From Galeruca laticollis (Eukaryota; Arthropoda; Insecta; Coleoptera; Chrysomelidae): 64,000 bases of DNA. A model generated the notes under the pieces. The model had not been told where the DNA came from. It did not search any database and saw only the letters and a program-made list of their open reading frames with translations. The position numbers and the translations under genes were made by a program. The stretch covers positions 48,633,813 to 48,697,812 of the forward strand of contig OY998176.1 of assembly GCA_963921935.1 (NCBI GenBank). Reading direction: 5' to 3'. Positions 10,653-20,548 of this stretch are shown piece by piece (the stretch's first letter is position 1; every line of letters starts with the position of its first letter).

Positions 10653-11615
10653 AAAATTTTTTCTTTGGTTTTTAAAATAAATTTTGTTGTTTTCGATTTT
10701 TCTATTTTTGTTTTTAAAATAATCGTTTATTTTGATTTTTAAAACGTTGAACGCCAAGCCCTTTGTTGAAATATTTTCTCCTGGGCCAAGTTGATATTTT
10801 ATACTGTTGTTAGAATATTGGAAAATATATATCATCTAATTTTTTGGCGGGAATTTTTTTTGACCGATTTTCAAAAAAATTTCTTAGCGGTCCCTAGTGA
10901 CCGCTGTGGCCCTGCGGGAATATGTTGCCGCATACGCCAGAGCGGCTTTCTAGCGTGCCGACAGGTTAGCACATGTTTCATGTTTGTCTATATTGCGACG
11001 TTTTATTAGAGACCGTGCCCCCGCCCGGTACGGTATCACTGGTATCAGGGCGATTCGGTATATTTCAGAGAGGAAACATTATTTTATTTTTAATGAAAAA
11101 AAATAATTTCAGTTAGATATTTTTTGAGTTTTTTTCCAAATCAAAAAATTCGCATAAGCATATGTACCATATGTTTAATTCCTAAGGGCACAATTATTAC
11201 TTGAATATTTTAATATTTTTTTACAGAATGATATTTAAATGAACTACACTGTGACAAACGTTTTTGATAAAAAAACTAAATAGTTTGACCAGAAAAAAGA
11301 ATTTTTTGATAAGATTGTTAAAACACCTAGCTTTACATTTTTTCCTGCTTAAATCAATACATTTTTTTAGTGTAAAATTATTAGAGACCGTGAGTTTCAT
11401 TTAAAAACACTAGTAAAATTATATATTATTGAAGTTCGTTTCAATCCCATCCTGTAAAAAATTATTAAAATATATAAATATAATTGTGCACTAAGGATTC
11501 AAAACAAAATACTCGAAATTAGAAAAGCTCTATTGTTTTCGCAGCGGCAACCCCTTTTGAGTATACTAAATAAATTTAAAAATAAAGTTCAAATCCAAAA
11601 TGTTACCTATATAAA
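10653..11615. other. Interior spacer of Harbinger element with a PLE shard
   Basis: No coding sequence. A GC-rich stretch lies near 10890-11045. The 15-mer TTATTAGAGACCGTG occurs at 11004-11018 and again at 11383-11397, and the bases from 11388 to 11416 (GAGACCGTGAGTTTCATTTA onward) are the reverse complement of the PLE repeat start at 7708-7735. This spacer therefore holds a small insertion or PLE-derived scar. Confidence 0.5.
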
Positions 11616-11619
11616 ATAT

Positions 11620-12776
11620 CTATGAATTATTCCCCCCCCCCCTTCGTGCTTCACCTGCATTATCCCAATCATTATTTTCAATGAGCCCTGGAGTTTCATT
11701 TTCTAGATCTTCATGTAATATATCTTCATCAAGCATTTCTACTGCCCTTGCTCTTGCAATGTTGTGTAAAATGACACAACTGTGTATAATTTCAGTCACT
11801 TTATTAGGGCTGTAATACCGCCCCTTGTCCATGTATGCAGCGAAACCTATTTTTTAGTAGCCCTATTGAATGTTCAATTTTAACCCTTAAACTTGACATT
11901 CTGGTGTTGAACCTTGAGTGAGGTGAGTTCGGAGGAGGAGCATTCGCTGGAACTAGTATCCATGGTTCTAGCGGATATCCACTATCTCCTATTAAGTAAT
12001 TCTCTGAATTATTGTTTACATAGTCTCTTTCAAATTCTTCCCTAACTCTAGATATCATCCAAATTGCAGAATCATGGACTGATCCAGGAAAACAAGCATT
12101 TATTGCTAGAAATTTGTTATTGTGGTCACAGATGACTTGTATATTAAGGGCATAAAAGTTTTTCCGGCAGTCCCTGGAAAAACTGGATTGTGTGCAGGAG
12201 GTGATACTATTCTAATCAGGCTACCATCTACGATTCCTATGCAGTTTTCAAAACAATCAGCAAGTTCTCTAAAGCCCTGTTTTATTATTCGCTTTTTTTC
12301 ATAAGTCGATGGAAATCTGATCCACTGATTGGCAAGTTGTTGATTATTCTTGTTACTTCCTCCAAACATCTACTAACAATTGGTTAGCTAACTGCAAAAC
12401 ACCACCCCATACCAATTCCTGTCTGGTAACTTCCTTGTCCAAAGAAATTGAGTACTAGTAATATTCGTAAGTGTAAAGGTATTCTGGTAATTTTTGCATA
12501 CTGATTCTGAATAAAATGAGGAGATAACGTATCAATTAGGTATAGGCATGTTTCTTTATTCAGCCTAAACAGCTTTAAACAGAGCCGGTCTGGCATTTCA
12601 AAAGTATTACTGCCATCTCGTAAATTTCTACATCTCCAATTATTGAGGGTTCTAAAAAATAGGTTAGGTAACATCTGTCTCAAAAGTTTCTATAATAGGC
12701 AAAATAATACTTACATTATTTGCCAATTATCATTTAAATCTTCAATAAAGAGATGTATTAATCCATCTAATGCCAT
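11620..12776 (-). pseudogene. PIF/Harbinger transposase (HARBI1-like)
   Basis: On the minus strand a first exon starts at ATG 12776 (MALDGLIHLFIEDLNDNW) and reaches GTAAGT at 12714. The next block has the N-terminal helical region (WRCRNLRDGSNTFEMPD..FRLNKETCLYLIDTL). DDE_4 motifs follow: ENCIGIVDGSLIRI (first Asp), NYLIGDSGYPLEPWIL (second Asp) and VKIEHSIGLLKNRFRCI (Glu), then IIHSCVILHNIAR near the C-terminus and an acidic tail ending at 11620. Catalytic residues are all present, but the frame changes at least three times (near 12380, 12080 and 11820), and the first 'intron' is only ~36 nt. A recently inactivated partner of the SANT gene at 9.4-10.7 kb. Confidence 0.8.
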
Positions 12777-13930
12777 TTTCCAAAATATTTAACTATTTAA
12801 ACTCACTGCTTAATTTTTAAAGGGTACTGTGTAGGTACGTGTTAAAAATATCATTCAAACGTACGATTTTAACATCTTTCCGGTATTTTTTAACGTGAAA
12901 AATATTGCGGAATAGGAAATATTGGATTATTTGAACTACTGTTAATAACATCAGCTTAATATTCACCAGTAACAGTACAGAATAACTTTTCAATTTTAAC
13001 GTACGTTATTTTTTTAACGTCCGTTGAAATTTAACATATTCGTTACAGAATCACATCTATTATTTACAGTTTTATATAAAAAATATATTATTGTCCCTCA
13101 TCAATTATGAATAATATTGTGCACAATTATTATTGAATGTAACTTTATGAAATATATTCTTTTTTAATAAAAGTCAGATAGTTTGATGATAAGAAATAAG
13201 GTATGGTTGCTAGAAACACCCCAATTACTGTTTTTAACGATATTTAAAATGTGTTTTTTCAAATCCGGGATAATGTTTTAGCACGTAGAGATCGTTCTGC
13301 TTCTCTGTAACCTCTAACCATAACTTCAACAACCGAACCTCACACCAATTTAGACATTTTATTTATCAACACTCACCTAAAGTAACTGATCAATTTTTCA
13401 TATTTTTGATGGGTATTATACCTTGATAATCGGTTAAATGAAAAAAATGGAACCTACACTGGATTTGATAATTTTGTACCTTTCAATCGACCCTTCATTA
13501 AATTCTCACTAGAGTAAACTCCTAATTGAGAAAATGAATGAGGGTTCAACAATAAGTGAAGGAACAACACGTAGACGGAAACTACTTTGTAGTTTAACAA
13601 TAATTACACCTTAACGATTATCCCCCAATAATTGTGAGCAGCCAGGCATGAACAATCACTGTTACACCGAATTCGATCGCAGCAAGCACCGAGGTAGACA
13701 CTTTCGAATAATTGAAAATAAAAGCTGGCATTATCGGTACGAGAAGATTTAGGAGACCAAGGACCACACCTGCAGTTGATGGTCGTTCAATGTAACAAAT
13801 AAAAATTAGTCATAATTACTTGAAATACTACTATCACTGAAATAAGAGGTCGTTGGTAATGGCATTCTATAAACTATGCTGATATCAATGATATTTGAGG
13901 AATAATGGTAATGTTTTTCTGTTGTAGAAT
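12777..13930. other. No recognisable gene
   Basis: AT-rich sequence downstream of the Harbinger start, presumably containing that element's end. Repeated TTTTAACGT-like words lie at 12880-13030. No protein motif is recognised. Confidence 0.45.
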
Positions 13931-13931
13931 G

Positions 13932-14069
13932 TATAGTCCCTATAGAAAGTATCCGGAATTTAATTTTTCTCTTAATTTTAACATATCTCTTTTTTGTAAC
14001 ATCCTAAGGCGAAAGTGCATCAAGTAGATTGTGCTGATGGTAGACCATGGCCAATACCATCTGTCACAT
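13932..14069 (+). mobile_element. Left part of a Tc1-like element
   Basis: The sequence begins at a TA followed by AGTCCCTATAGAAAGTATCC, an end resembling Tc1-family terminal repeats. It runs uninterrupted to 14069, where the second Harbinger element starts. The matching coding part resumes after that element at 16621. Assignment of this left piece to the Tc1 relic is inference from position. Confidence 0.4.
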
Positions 14070-14379
14070 ATTGAGTCTATTGAATAAAAAAAATTATTAA
14101 CTTGCAAGTCATAACTTATAAGAAAAAGCTAAGACTTCTAAGTAGAAGCTAATACTTATTTTTATTTGAATAAAAACTAGAACTCTCTCGAAAGTAAATA
14201 CTGGAAAAATATTTTGAATTTTGAGTGATTACTTATAAGTACTTACTTATATTTACAAATGTTTACTTTTTTCGTTGCGTAAACAAACATTCATACTAAA
14301 AAAGTCGTGACATGTGTGCAACCGCAAGTAAGCATTTGTTTTCAAGTTCAAGCATTGTATAGGTATATTCGTCGCAATC

Positions 14380-15078
14380 ATGTCTTCGAGTGAGGAAGAA
14401 TTGCCGGTAAAAATTGGCGGTTACAGACTTATGTTTGTCAAATTGCTAAAAAAGGATAAGGTTCTTTTGAATAAATCAATGATTCCTACTATTGTTCAAG
14501 CTAAAGAAAAAGAATGGAAAGATCTCAAAGACGAATTTATCAAAATGTCTGGCACAAATACTACTGTTAAAAAGTTGAAAAAAATCCTCAATAATATGAA
14601 AACAGACGTAGATAAAAAAACTGATAAAAATCTAACCGGGAACAAAAAAATTAAACAACAAGATTGGGAAGAAGAGTTTTTAAAACTTTTGAATTATGAA
14701 AAAAATCCAGTTTTAGTAAAAATTCCTGGTGCATGTTCTATTGGAACAGAGAATGATAAAGGAAATACTCCACACAATTCTACGGAAATTAATATGGATA
14801 CACAGTTATTGCCTTCGCCTACAAGCATTGTACAAAAGTGGCCACAGAAAAGATTGAAACAAGAAACTGAAGAAACAAGAAACTTGTCAACGCAAGAACT
14901 GCAACGCCTTGTTCTACTTGAGCAATTAAATCTCGCTAGATTGCAAGCCAAAAAAGAACAACTCATGATAGACAGACTGACAAATCAGCCAAACCATGAT
15001 CCCGAAAGTAACTTAGGGAGACAAGCGGGAAGTTCAAGCGGCATTCTATCAGAATTACGAGAATATATAGACTTGTAG
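14380..15078 (+). CDS. Harbinger accessory protein, Myb/SANT-like
   Basis: An uninterrupted 232-residue frame from ATG 14380 to stop at 15076-15078, without introns. The N-terminal ~100 residues (KSMIPTIVQAKEKEWKDLKD, MSGTNTTVKKLKKILNNMK, a Lys-rich linker, QDWEEEFLKLL) fit a Myb/SANT-like DNA-binding fold. Then comes a Ser/Thr-rich linker and a C-terminal amphipathic helix (LSTQELQRLVLLEQLNLARL..KKEQLMIDRLT) that could mediate oligomerisation. In Harbinger elements this protein recruits the transposase to termini and to the nucleus; that role is inferred from family knowledge. It is the best-preserved coding region in the window, ~40 bp downstream of AT-rich leader sequence and 250 bp from the opposing transposase end. 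Confidence 0.8.
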   Translation: MSSSEEELPVKIGGYRLMFVKLLKKDKVLLNKSMIPTIVQAKEKEWKDLKDEFIKMSGTNTTVKKLKKILNNMKTDVDKKTDKNLTGNKKIKQQDWEEEFLKLLNYEKNPVLVKIPGACSIGTENDKGNTPHNSTEINMDTQLLPSPTSIVQKWPQKRLKQETEETRNLSTQELQRLVLLEQLNLARLQAKKEQLMIDRLTNQPNHDPESNLGRQAGSSSGILSELREYIDL

Positions 15079-15328
15079 TGAATCAGAAACCTGTCAAACC
15101 TGTAACTGAAAAATATGCATTTCTGTTTTGTATATATTATGTTAGTTTTTACATTAGGAAATTTATGTAATAAAATTTTGTGTTTGCACTCTGTAATTTA
15201 ATAAAATACAAAAAATACGGAAAATTGTTAATGAAATAATTATAAAAATCAGAAAACTGCTTTATTTAAACACACTCAGTATGCCAGTATACCTACATTT
15301 AACATCCAGCTTTAACTTGGGTTAGTAT

Positions 15329-16319
15329 TTAAATATAATCACCGAATATTCTCTCCAGTATTGCTTGACGTTTTTCAGTGCCTCTCTGACGGATAGTAGT
15401 ACTATTTTCAGCTTCATCACACACGTAATCGGAGTCTCCAGGACTTTCCATTTCATCTAATGCAAACTCAAAATCATCTCCTAAATGCTTGCTAATGTTA
15501 TGTAAAACAGCACAGCAAACAATAATTTTTGGAACTTTTGACAAAGATGTTTTAACCTTGTGTCCTAGAATGGGAAACCTTTGCTTTACTTGTCCAAAAA
15601 CTCTCTCAATTACAACTCTTTCCTTGGAGTGAGTGATATTGAATAATTCTTCAATTCGGTTTTGAGGATTTTTTAAAGGTGTTAATAGCCAAGGAGCAAT
15701 TCCATATCCACTATCTCTGAGAAGGCAGAAATTACCCCGAAATCTTGCCACATTTTCATATAGGGAACTTTGTTTCCAAATTCTGGAATCGTGAACACTT
15801 CCAGGCCATTGAGCGTCTACACTTGTAATCAATTCATTAACATCACAAGTTACTTGCACATTTATGCTAGCAAATCCTTTTCTGTTAATAAAATCATCGC
15901 CAAATTCTGGTGGTTTTTTAATTTGAACATGAGTGCAATCTACAGCACCAATGACTATTGGAATTTGGAATCGATTGGACCATTTAATTCTTGCTTCTTC
16001 CGTGGCATCTAGATTAGATGGAAATTTTATCCAATGGTGGGCCTTTTCTAATATACAATCAGCTACTTCACTTATGGTTTTGCGTACTGTAGTATGATGA
16101 ACGCCAAAATCTTCACCATTCACTAACATATCGTAGGAATATCTCCATCTTTTGCCGAGATGCAAGTGCACCTCCTCTGGATTAATCTTTCTCTGGTAAA
16201 AAATAATCCGAAATATAGTCTACACTTTCACTTTCAAAACGCAACAAGAGCTTAGATTTGCTTGGGCTGATGCTTCTTCTCTTCCTATAGTTAGTATAGA
16301 CATTTATGAAGTCCACCAT
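15329..16319 (-). pseudogene. PIF/Harbinger transposase, frameshifted
   Basis: The likely start is ATG 16319 (MVDFINVYTNYRKRRSIS...). The frame meets a stop (EKD then TAA, ~16190), continues with SRGGALASRQKMEIFLRYVS and shifts near 16125 into GEDFGVHHTTVRKTISEVA. Downstream 250 codons are open to 15329: IPIVIGAVDCTHVQIKKP (first Asp), LLRDSGYGIAPWLLTPL (second Asp), KERVVIERVFGQVKQRFPIL (Glu), and IIVCCAVLHNI. All three catalytic acids remain. One stop and one frameshift are enough to kill it while the accessory gene is intact. A longer-looking start in the other frame (MHLHLGKRW) is an artefact of the frameshift. Confidence 0.85.
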
Positions 16320-16659
16320 GTTCAACACTAGCAACTACCGTAGGAAAAAAGGATGGATGCTTTATAGGTACCTTAAAAATCGTCAAGTTATAACTTATTA
16401 ATTTAAGACAGATCTTATTTTTATTCAAATAAAAATAAGCCGTTACTGGAAAACTCCTTATATTTTAAGTAACTACTTGAAACCAGAAGAGTTTGCTTAT
16501 GGCTATAAGTAATCCTTTTTACATGAAGTAGTCACTGACCTTTTATTCAATTTATACTAAGAAAATACTTAAATAAGAGGAAGTAGAAGCCAATACTTTT
16601 TTCTATTCAATAGACCCAATGGGTCATTGATTGCAAACAGGCTTAAGTTTTGTGTAATA

Positions 16660-17030
16660 ATGTCACAGCTACAAAAAACGGTGGAATATTTGTATAGAAG
16701 AGGTGTTCAAAATGTTAAAGAGTTGGTGGAATTGATGGATATCGAAAAAGTGCAGTAAATGAGACAATAGAGAGGATAAATAATGGGAGAGATATGAGGC
16801 ATTGACCAGTTTCGGGAAGACCGCGTAAGATTAGCAGAAACAATTTAAACGCTTTACAGGCCTTAGGACGACAAAATCCGCGTCTAGGGTTTCGAAAGTT
16901 GGTTAACCGATTCAGAAATCAACGAAGAATAAACGACTGTCCAGAAACTGCCAAGGCAACCAAAGAAAGTACCTGCACTGACACCTTTACAAAGGCAATG
17001 AAGAATATATTTTTCTCCAACCGCTTCAAA
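16660..17030 (+). pseudogene. Tc1-like transposase N-terminal relic
   Basis: From ATG 16660 the frame reads MSQLQKTVEYLYRRGVQNVK then, after small frameshifts, GRPRKIS, LGRQNPRLGFRKLVNRFR and PKKVPALTPLQRQ. This is the paired helix-turn-helix DNA-binding region and linker of Tc1-family transposases, about 110 of ~340 residues. The DDE core is missing; sequence after ~17030 is unrelated. Confidence 0.65.
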
Positions 17031-17247
17031 AGTATGACATTTTTTAACTGTCAGGAGTCTCAAAAGTTGCCGTTTTTTTACTGAACAAAAAAACCCAGGT
17101 ATCTTAGCAACAACAATATTCACTTTTAATCCTAGGAGCAAAAGTTGCACTTTTAAACCTAGGAGCCAAAAGCTGTCATTTAAGTGTTGATTTCAATCAA
17201 AACTTGGTACTTTCAATTTGAAACAATTTACTCAAGACTATTTACAA

Positions 17248-17822
17248 TTATTGTTTAGCGACATTGATATTAAATATACAGTTTGAGTAAGTACTAAAAT
17301 TAAATAAACTGCCCGCACCCTCATTCTTGGAGCAAATCTCAAAACAATCAATCACGTTTTCATTAATATTTTCAGATGTTGTGATATCAGAAATAACAAT
17401 GGTGCTTGGTTTATCATTATCACTATCAACTTGCAGTATTCTTTTCGCAATATTTTCTTTATTTAGAAGTGAGTCTTCAATAAAGTCTTCCGCCACAGTG
17501 CTCGATCTCCATCCACAGTGTCTTTTAAGACAAGTGAGGTGACCACCACCATAAACTAAAAGAGTAGCAGACGTTCGTCGTAATGTGTGTCCAGTGTACT
17601 CTTTCCAGTTGTCCAACTTCAAAAATTGTTCTATTATATGCGGGACGTTACTAATTATATGAATACCAACCACCATTCGATGACACTTTCCATTAAGATA
17701 TCTGAGAAATAATCGACGTTCTTTCAATCCGGTTGGACGTAAAGCAACATATGTTTGATAGAAATTCAAATAATTGTCTCCCAACACAGTGAAAGAACGT
17801 GATTTCTTATGCCCCTGTCCCA
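17248..17822 (-). pseudogene. Crypton-like tyrosine recombinase, C-terminal exon
   Basis: The exon starts after a 3' splice site (TTTTTACAG) at 17822 and runs 190 codons to the stop at 17248. It contains YTGHTLRRTSATLLVYGGGH (the H-x-x-R box), LKRHCGWRSSTVAEDFIEDS (the H/W box and the position of the nucleophile) and an acidic tail. Crypton DNA transposons use a phage-integrase-like recombinase. In relatives I remember, the last box has Tyr (VAEGYIEDS type); here it is Phe, which would abolish strand cleavage. No upstream exon is seen nearby; a possible N-terminal domain lies at 35.4 kb but in another context. Confidence 0.7.
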
Positions 17823-18265
17823 CTGTAAAAATTTGTATACAAATTTTTATAACAACATACTCGATTTATCTAGTTTTTAATTCCTGTCCGTGTCTGGTTC
17901 CCACCTTTGGAAAGATAATCTAGTAAATACAACCATAAGCAGCGTTGAAAGAACTAGGTTTCCCAACCTGAGAAACAAGCTTCAATAAAACAATAGTAAC
18001 AAAATTAACCTATGCAATCGTTCGTTTATATTTGAACTTATTTAAATATGATTAGTTTGCAATTTGCATAACATGATATGCTGGGCATGACACTTAGTGT
18101 ATGGACAGAAAAAAAGCGGGTTCCCTGCTCGCTGCTTCCCGGCGCTGAGAAGCGGCGCCGATAGAGGCAGGCTAGCACACAGAATGAAAGTGGGTAATCG
18201 GAATCGGCTTTTGTTTTCGTACGTTCATTTTACTTAGTTGAAGGTTAGTTAAACTTATTGCAAAA

Positions 18266-18556
18266 ATGTCTTCTTCGCCGGATGAAGAAATATTGAAAAA
18301 CAATCTCTTTTTAAAATTAAAAAAGCGGAAAAGAGGTATTAATTCTATTAATCAAAATAAAACACAATTTGGTGAATATCATAAGCTGTTTAGAGAATTA
18401 AAAGATTATCCAGATCGCTTTTATCGCTATATGCGAATGAACCTAGATACAGTTATCAACCTTTTGGACAAAACTCAACATAGGCTTATGAAAACATGGT
18501 GCAACTGACATAAGCAACCTATTTTACCCGAAGAGAGCCTTGTAATAACTGTAAAG
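18266..18556 (+). pseudogene. PIF/Harbinger transposase, first exon (third copy)
   Basis: ATG 18266 opens MSSSPDEEILKNN.., with FGEYHKLFRELKDYPDRFYR and YMRMNLDTVINLLDKTQ, the N-terminal helical region of Harbinger transposases. A TGA at 18506-18508 interrupts WCN-HKQPILPEESLVIT, which continues in frame to a donor-like AAGTAAAA at ~18554. The next part of the gene lies at 19.4-20.1 kb. Confidence 0.7.
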
Positions 18557-18842
18557 TAAAAATATTCAAAATTAACAAAATTTCCTTGGAACACACATTG
18601 TCAATCTAGCTTCAAGTATTTTATAATTTAAAGTATTATAAAAGGCCCGCGTATTAGGAGTTAATATCAATTTGTAAATTATAAATGGAATTTTCGGTAT
18701 TATAAATCGGTGGTGACGGAGATTCAGGGATTTTACCAAAAAGCAGAGGATCCTTCCTCAGGTGAATTCTGAGGCAGTTAAGTTACTTGATGATAAGCGA
18801 AAGAATTAACGATATTCTGCACACGATTTCGTAATTTTAATT

Positions 18843-19203
18843 TCAAATTTGGCGGAATTCTATGCACACAGGGAAGCAAACTTTTGAAAAACAGCATATC
18901 TTCTTGTTTTCAATATTTATCATCGCATCATTAAAAGATTCCGTTGATGATAGCTTTCGTTTTAAAGCTGCCTTCGAAGTTGTAGGAAGTACAACATCCA
19001 TGTCAATGGAATTGTTGGTATTTATTTGATTCATTTTGACTTTCCAATTGATTGTCATTTTCTTCTGCTATTGTTTCAAATGCGCTATTATCATCCATAC
19101 CCGAGAACTCATTTTTTACACTCTCACTCGTGTTTTCATTTGGTTGCAGATCTGAACAGTTGCCTTTTGAAGTCCTGGGTTTTACAGTATCTTTTAGAAA
19201 CAA
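18843..19203 (-). pseudogene. Harbinger accessory (MADF/SANT-type) middle region
   Basis: Two overlapping minus-strand frames (19203-19003, then 19058-18843) form one broken coding segment. It opens FLKDTVKPRTSKGNCSDLQ, passes through an acidic Asn/Ser-rich linker and ends TTSKAALKRKLSSTESFNDA. This composition is typical of the linker and C-terminal part of MADF/SANT partner proteins. It sits between transposase exons of the opposite strand, so either it is nested or the element is rearranged. Confidence 0.45.
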
Positions 19204-19379
19204 CAGTTGATGAAAATATGGCCACTTGGATTAATAAATAGAGTCCTCAGCGAGGCCAGATCGAGAAAGTCTTATTTGTCTATGTCTATGTCTATTTTCA
19301 TTTTAGTGAAGAAACTAGAAAAAAAACATTTTAGTAGTAGGATATCCTTAAAAACCCATTGGTTATCTAAAATTTGGTT

Positions 19380-20100
19380 AGCAAAAATTTCGAATATTTG
19401 GCAACTGGATGTTCATTTAAAAGTAGTTCATTTCCATTTCGTGTGGGAACTTCAACTGTGGGAGAAATTATAAAAGAGATAGTGGGAAAATATATGGCAG
19501 GAACTACAACCAGAATATATGGCTCAACCAACAAAAAATCAGTTTAAAGTTATATCAGAGAATTTTTATAAAATATGGAATTTCCCAAACGTTATTGGAA
19601 TAATAGATGTACGCATATTATGTCCTAAAAATTCTGGATCCATGTTTTTTAATTATAAAAAATATTTTTCGGTAGTTCTTCAGGGAGTAGTGGGTGCAAA
19701 CTATTAATTTATAGCTATTGGTGTTGGAGGTTATGGGAAGCAAAGTGATGGAGGTACTTTTCAAGCCTCCAACTTTTATAAGAGACTGATAAGAAAGGAA
19801 ATACACGTACTGGAACCTGCTTTCTTACCAGGTACTAACGTGAAAGCCGCTTATGTATTTTTTGCAGATGAAGCATATCCGCTCCATAATTTTTAATCAA
19901 ACCCTATAGGGGACAGAATATTCCAATAGACCAAGAAACTTAATCTTATTTTAAAAAGGGAACGATTCGAGCGTCATCTTACTGATGTCAAAATAATAAG
20001 AAATAACCATCAAGGCCTTGTTGGAAGACCATCAACATCAGCTGTGGCCATAAGAGACCTTTTCAAAACTTTTGTAATAAATAATCATTTAGTGTATACA
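19380..20100 (+). pseudogene. PIF/Harbinger transposase core (third copy)
   Basis: Reads LATGCSFKSSSFPFRVGTST then, after a 2-base shift near 19492, IWQELQPEYMAQPTKNQF. It continues through NVIGIIDVRILCPKNSGSMF (first Asp; GIIDVRI instead of the usual AIDGKH), a stop at 19705-19707, FIAIGVGGYGKQSDGGTF, and FFADEAYPLHN (second Asp). The stretch with the catalytic Glu is missing: LNLILKRERFERH leads directly to GLVGRPSTSAVAIRDLFKTF, the C-terminal block. Inactive. Confidence 0.75.
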
Positions 20101-20164
20101 TGATTATTTTCTATTGAACAGAAATATTCAATATTAGTACAAATAAATACTGAAAAACTTACCA

Positions 20165-20330
20165 TCTTGAATTTTCATTTCTTCAGCAATTTTTTTTCAA
20201 CATTTTTCCACCATATTTCTGTTACTGTGGGTATCACGTTTGCCCCACGTTTAAAAACAGCAGAATGCTTTTCTATCCATCACCGGCTCGCTTATAATTA
20301 AATACTCATCCGGTAAACTGAGGATACATT
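20165..20330 (-). pseudogene. SANT/MADF N-terminal fragment
   Basis: On the minus strand, DEYLIISEPVMDRKAFC is followed by a degenerate KKIAEEMKIQD block and a GTAAGT donor at the end. This resembles the N-terminal DNA-binding exon of Harbinger accessory proteins and is plausibly the first exon of the gene relic at 18.8-19.2 kb. The internal stop and short length limit the call. Confidence 0.35.
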
Positions 20331-20548
20331 CGGGCTATGGACACTGCAGACCGTGCCATCTATAGAGCCTGTCGAGTAACTAAAATCGGTAGATAATTCC
20401 AAAAAATTAAGGAAAACTGTAACGTCGTTAGTAATCAAATTTTATTGATTTTTATTACTGCATATGCGCGAGCATATGTGCGATATCATATTGCTCGTCT
20501 CCACAGATGATCTGTTATACTGTTACCGTTTCTTGGTTCAAGTGTTAT

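Larger units (their letters stand above)
14070..16620. mobile_element. PIF/Harbinger element with both genes, 2.55 kb
   Basis: Inverted termini ATTGAGTCTATTGAATA (left, 14070) and ATTGGGTCTATTGAATA (right, reverse complement from 16620) differ at one base. A subterminal inverted match CTTATTTTTATTTGAATAAA lies near 14153 and 16430. Inside are convergent genes: a SANT-like accessory protein on plus and a transposase on minus, the standard Harbinger layout. I could not identify a clean 3-bp target duplication. It splits a Tc1-like relic. Confidence 0.8.

Noticed and set aside
14070..16620. A 3-bp TWA target duplication for the Harbinger element
   Set aside because: Flanking triplets do not match in any register I tried, so I do not claim it.
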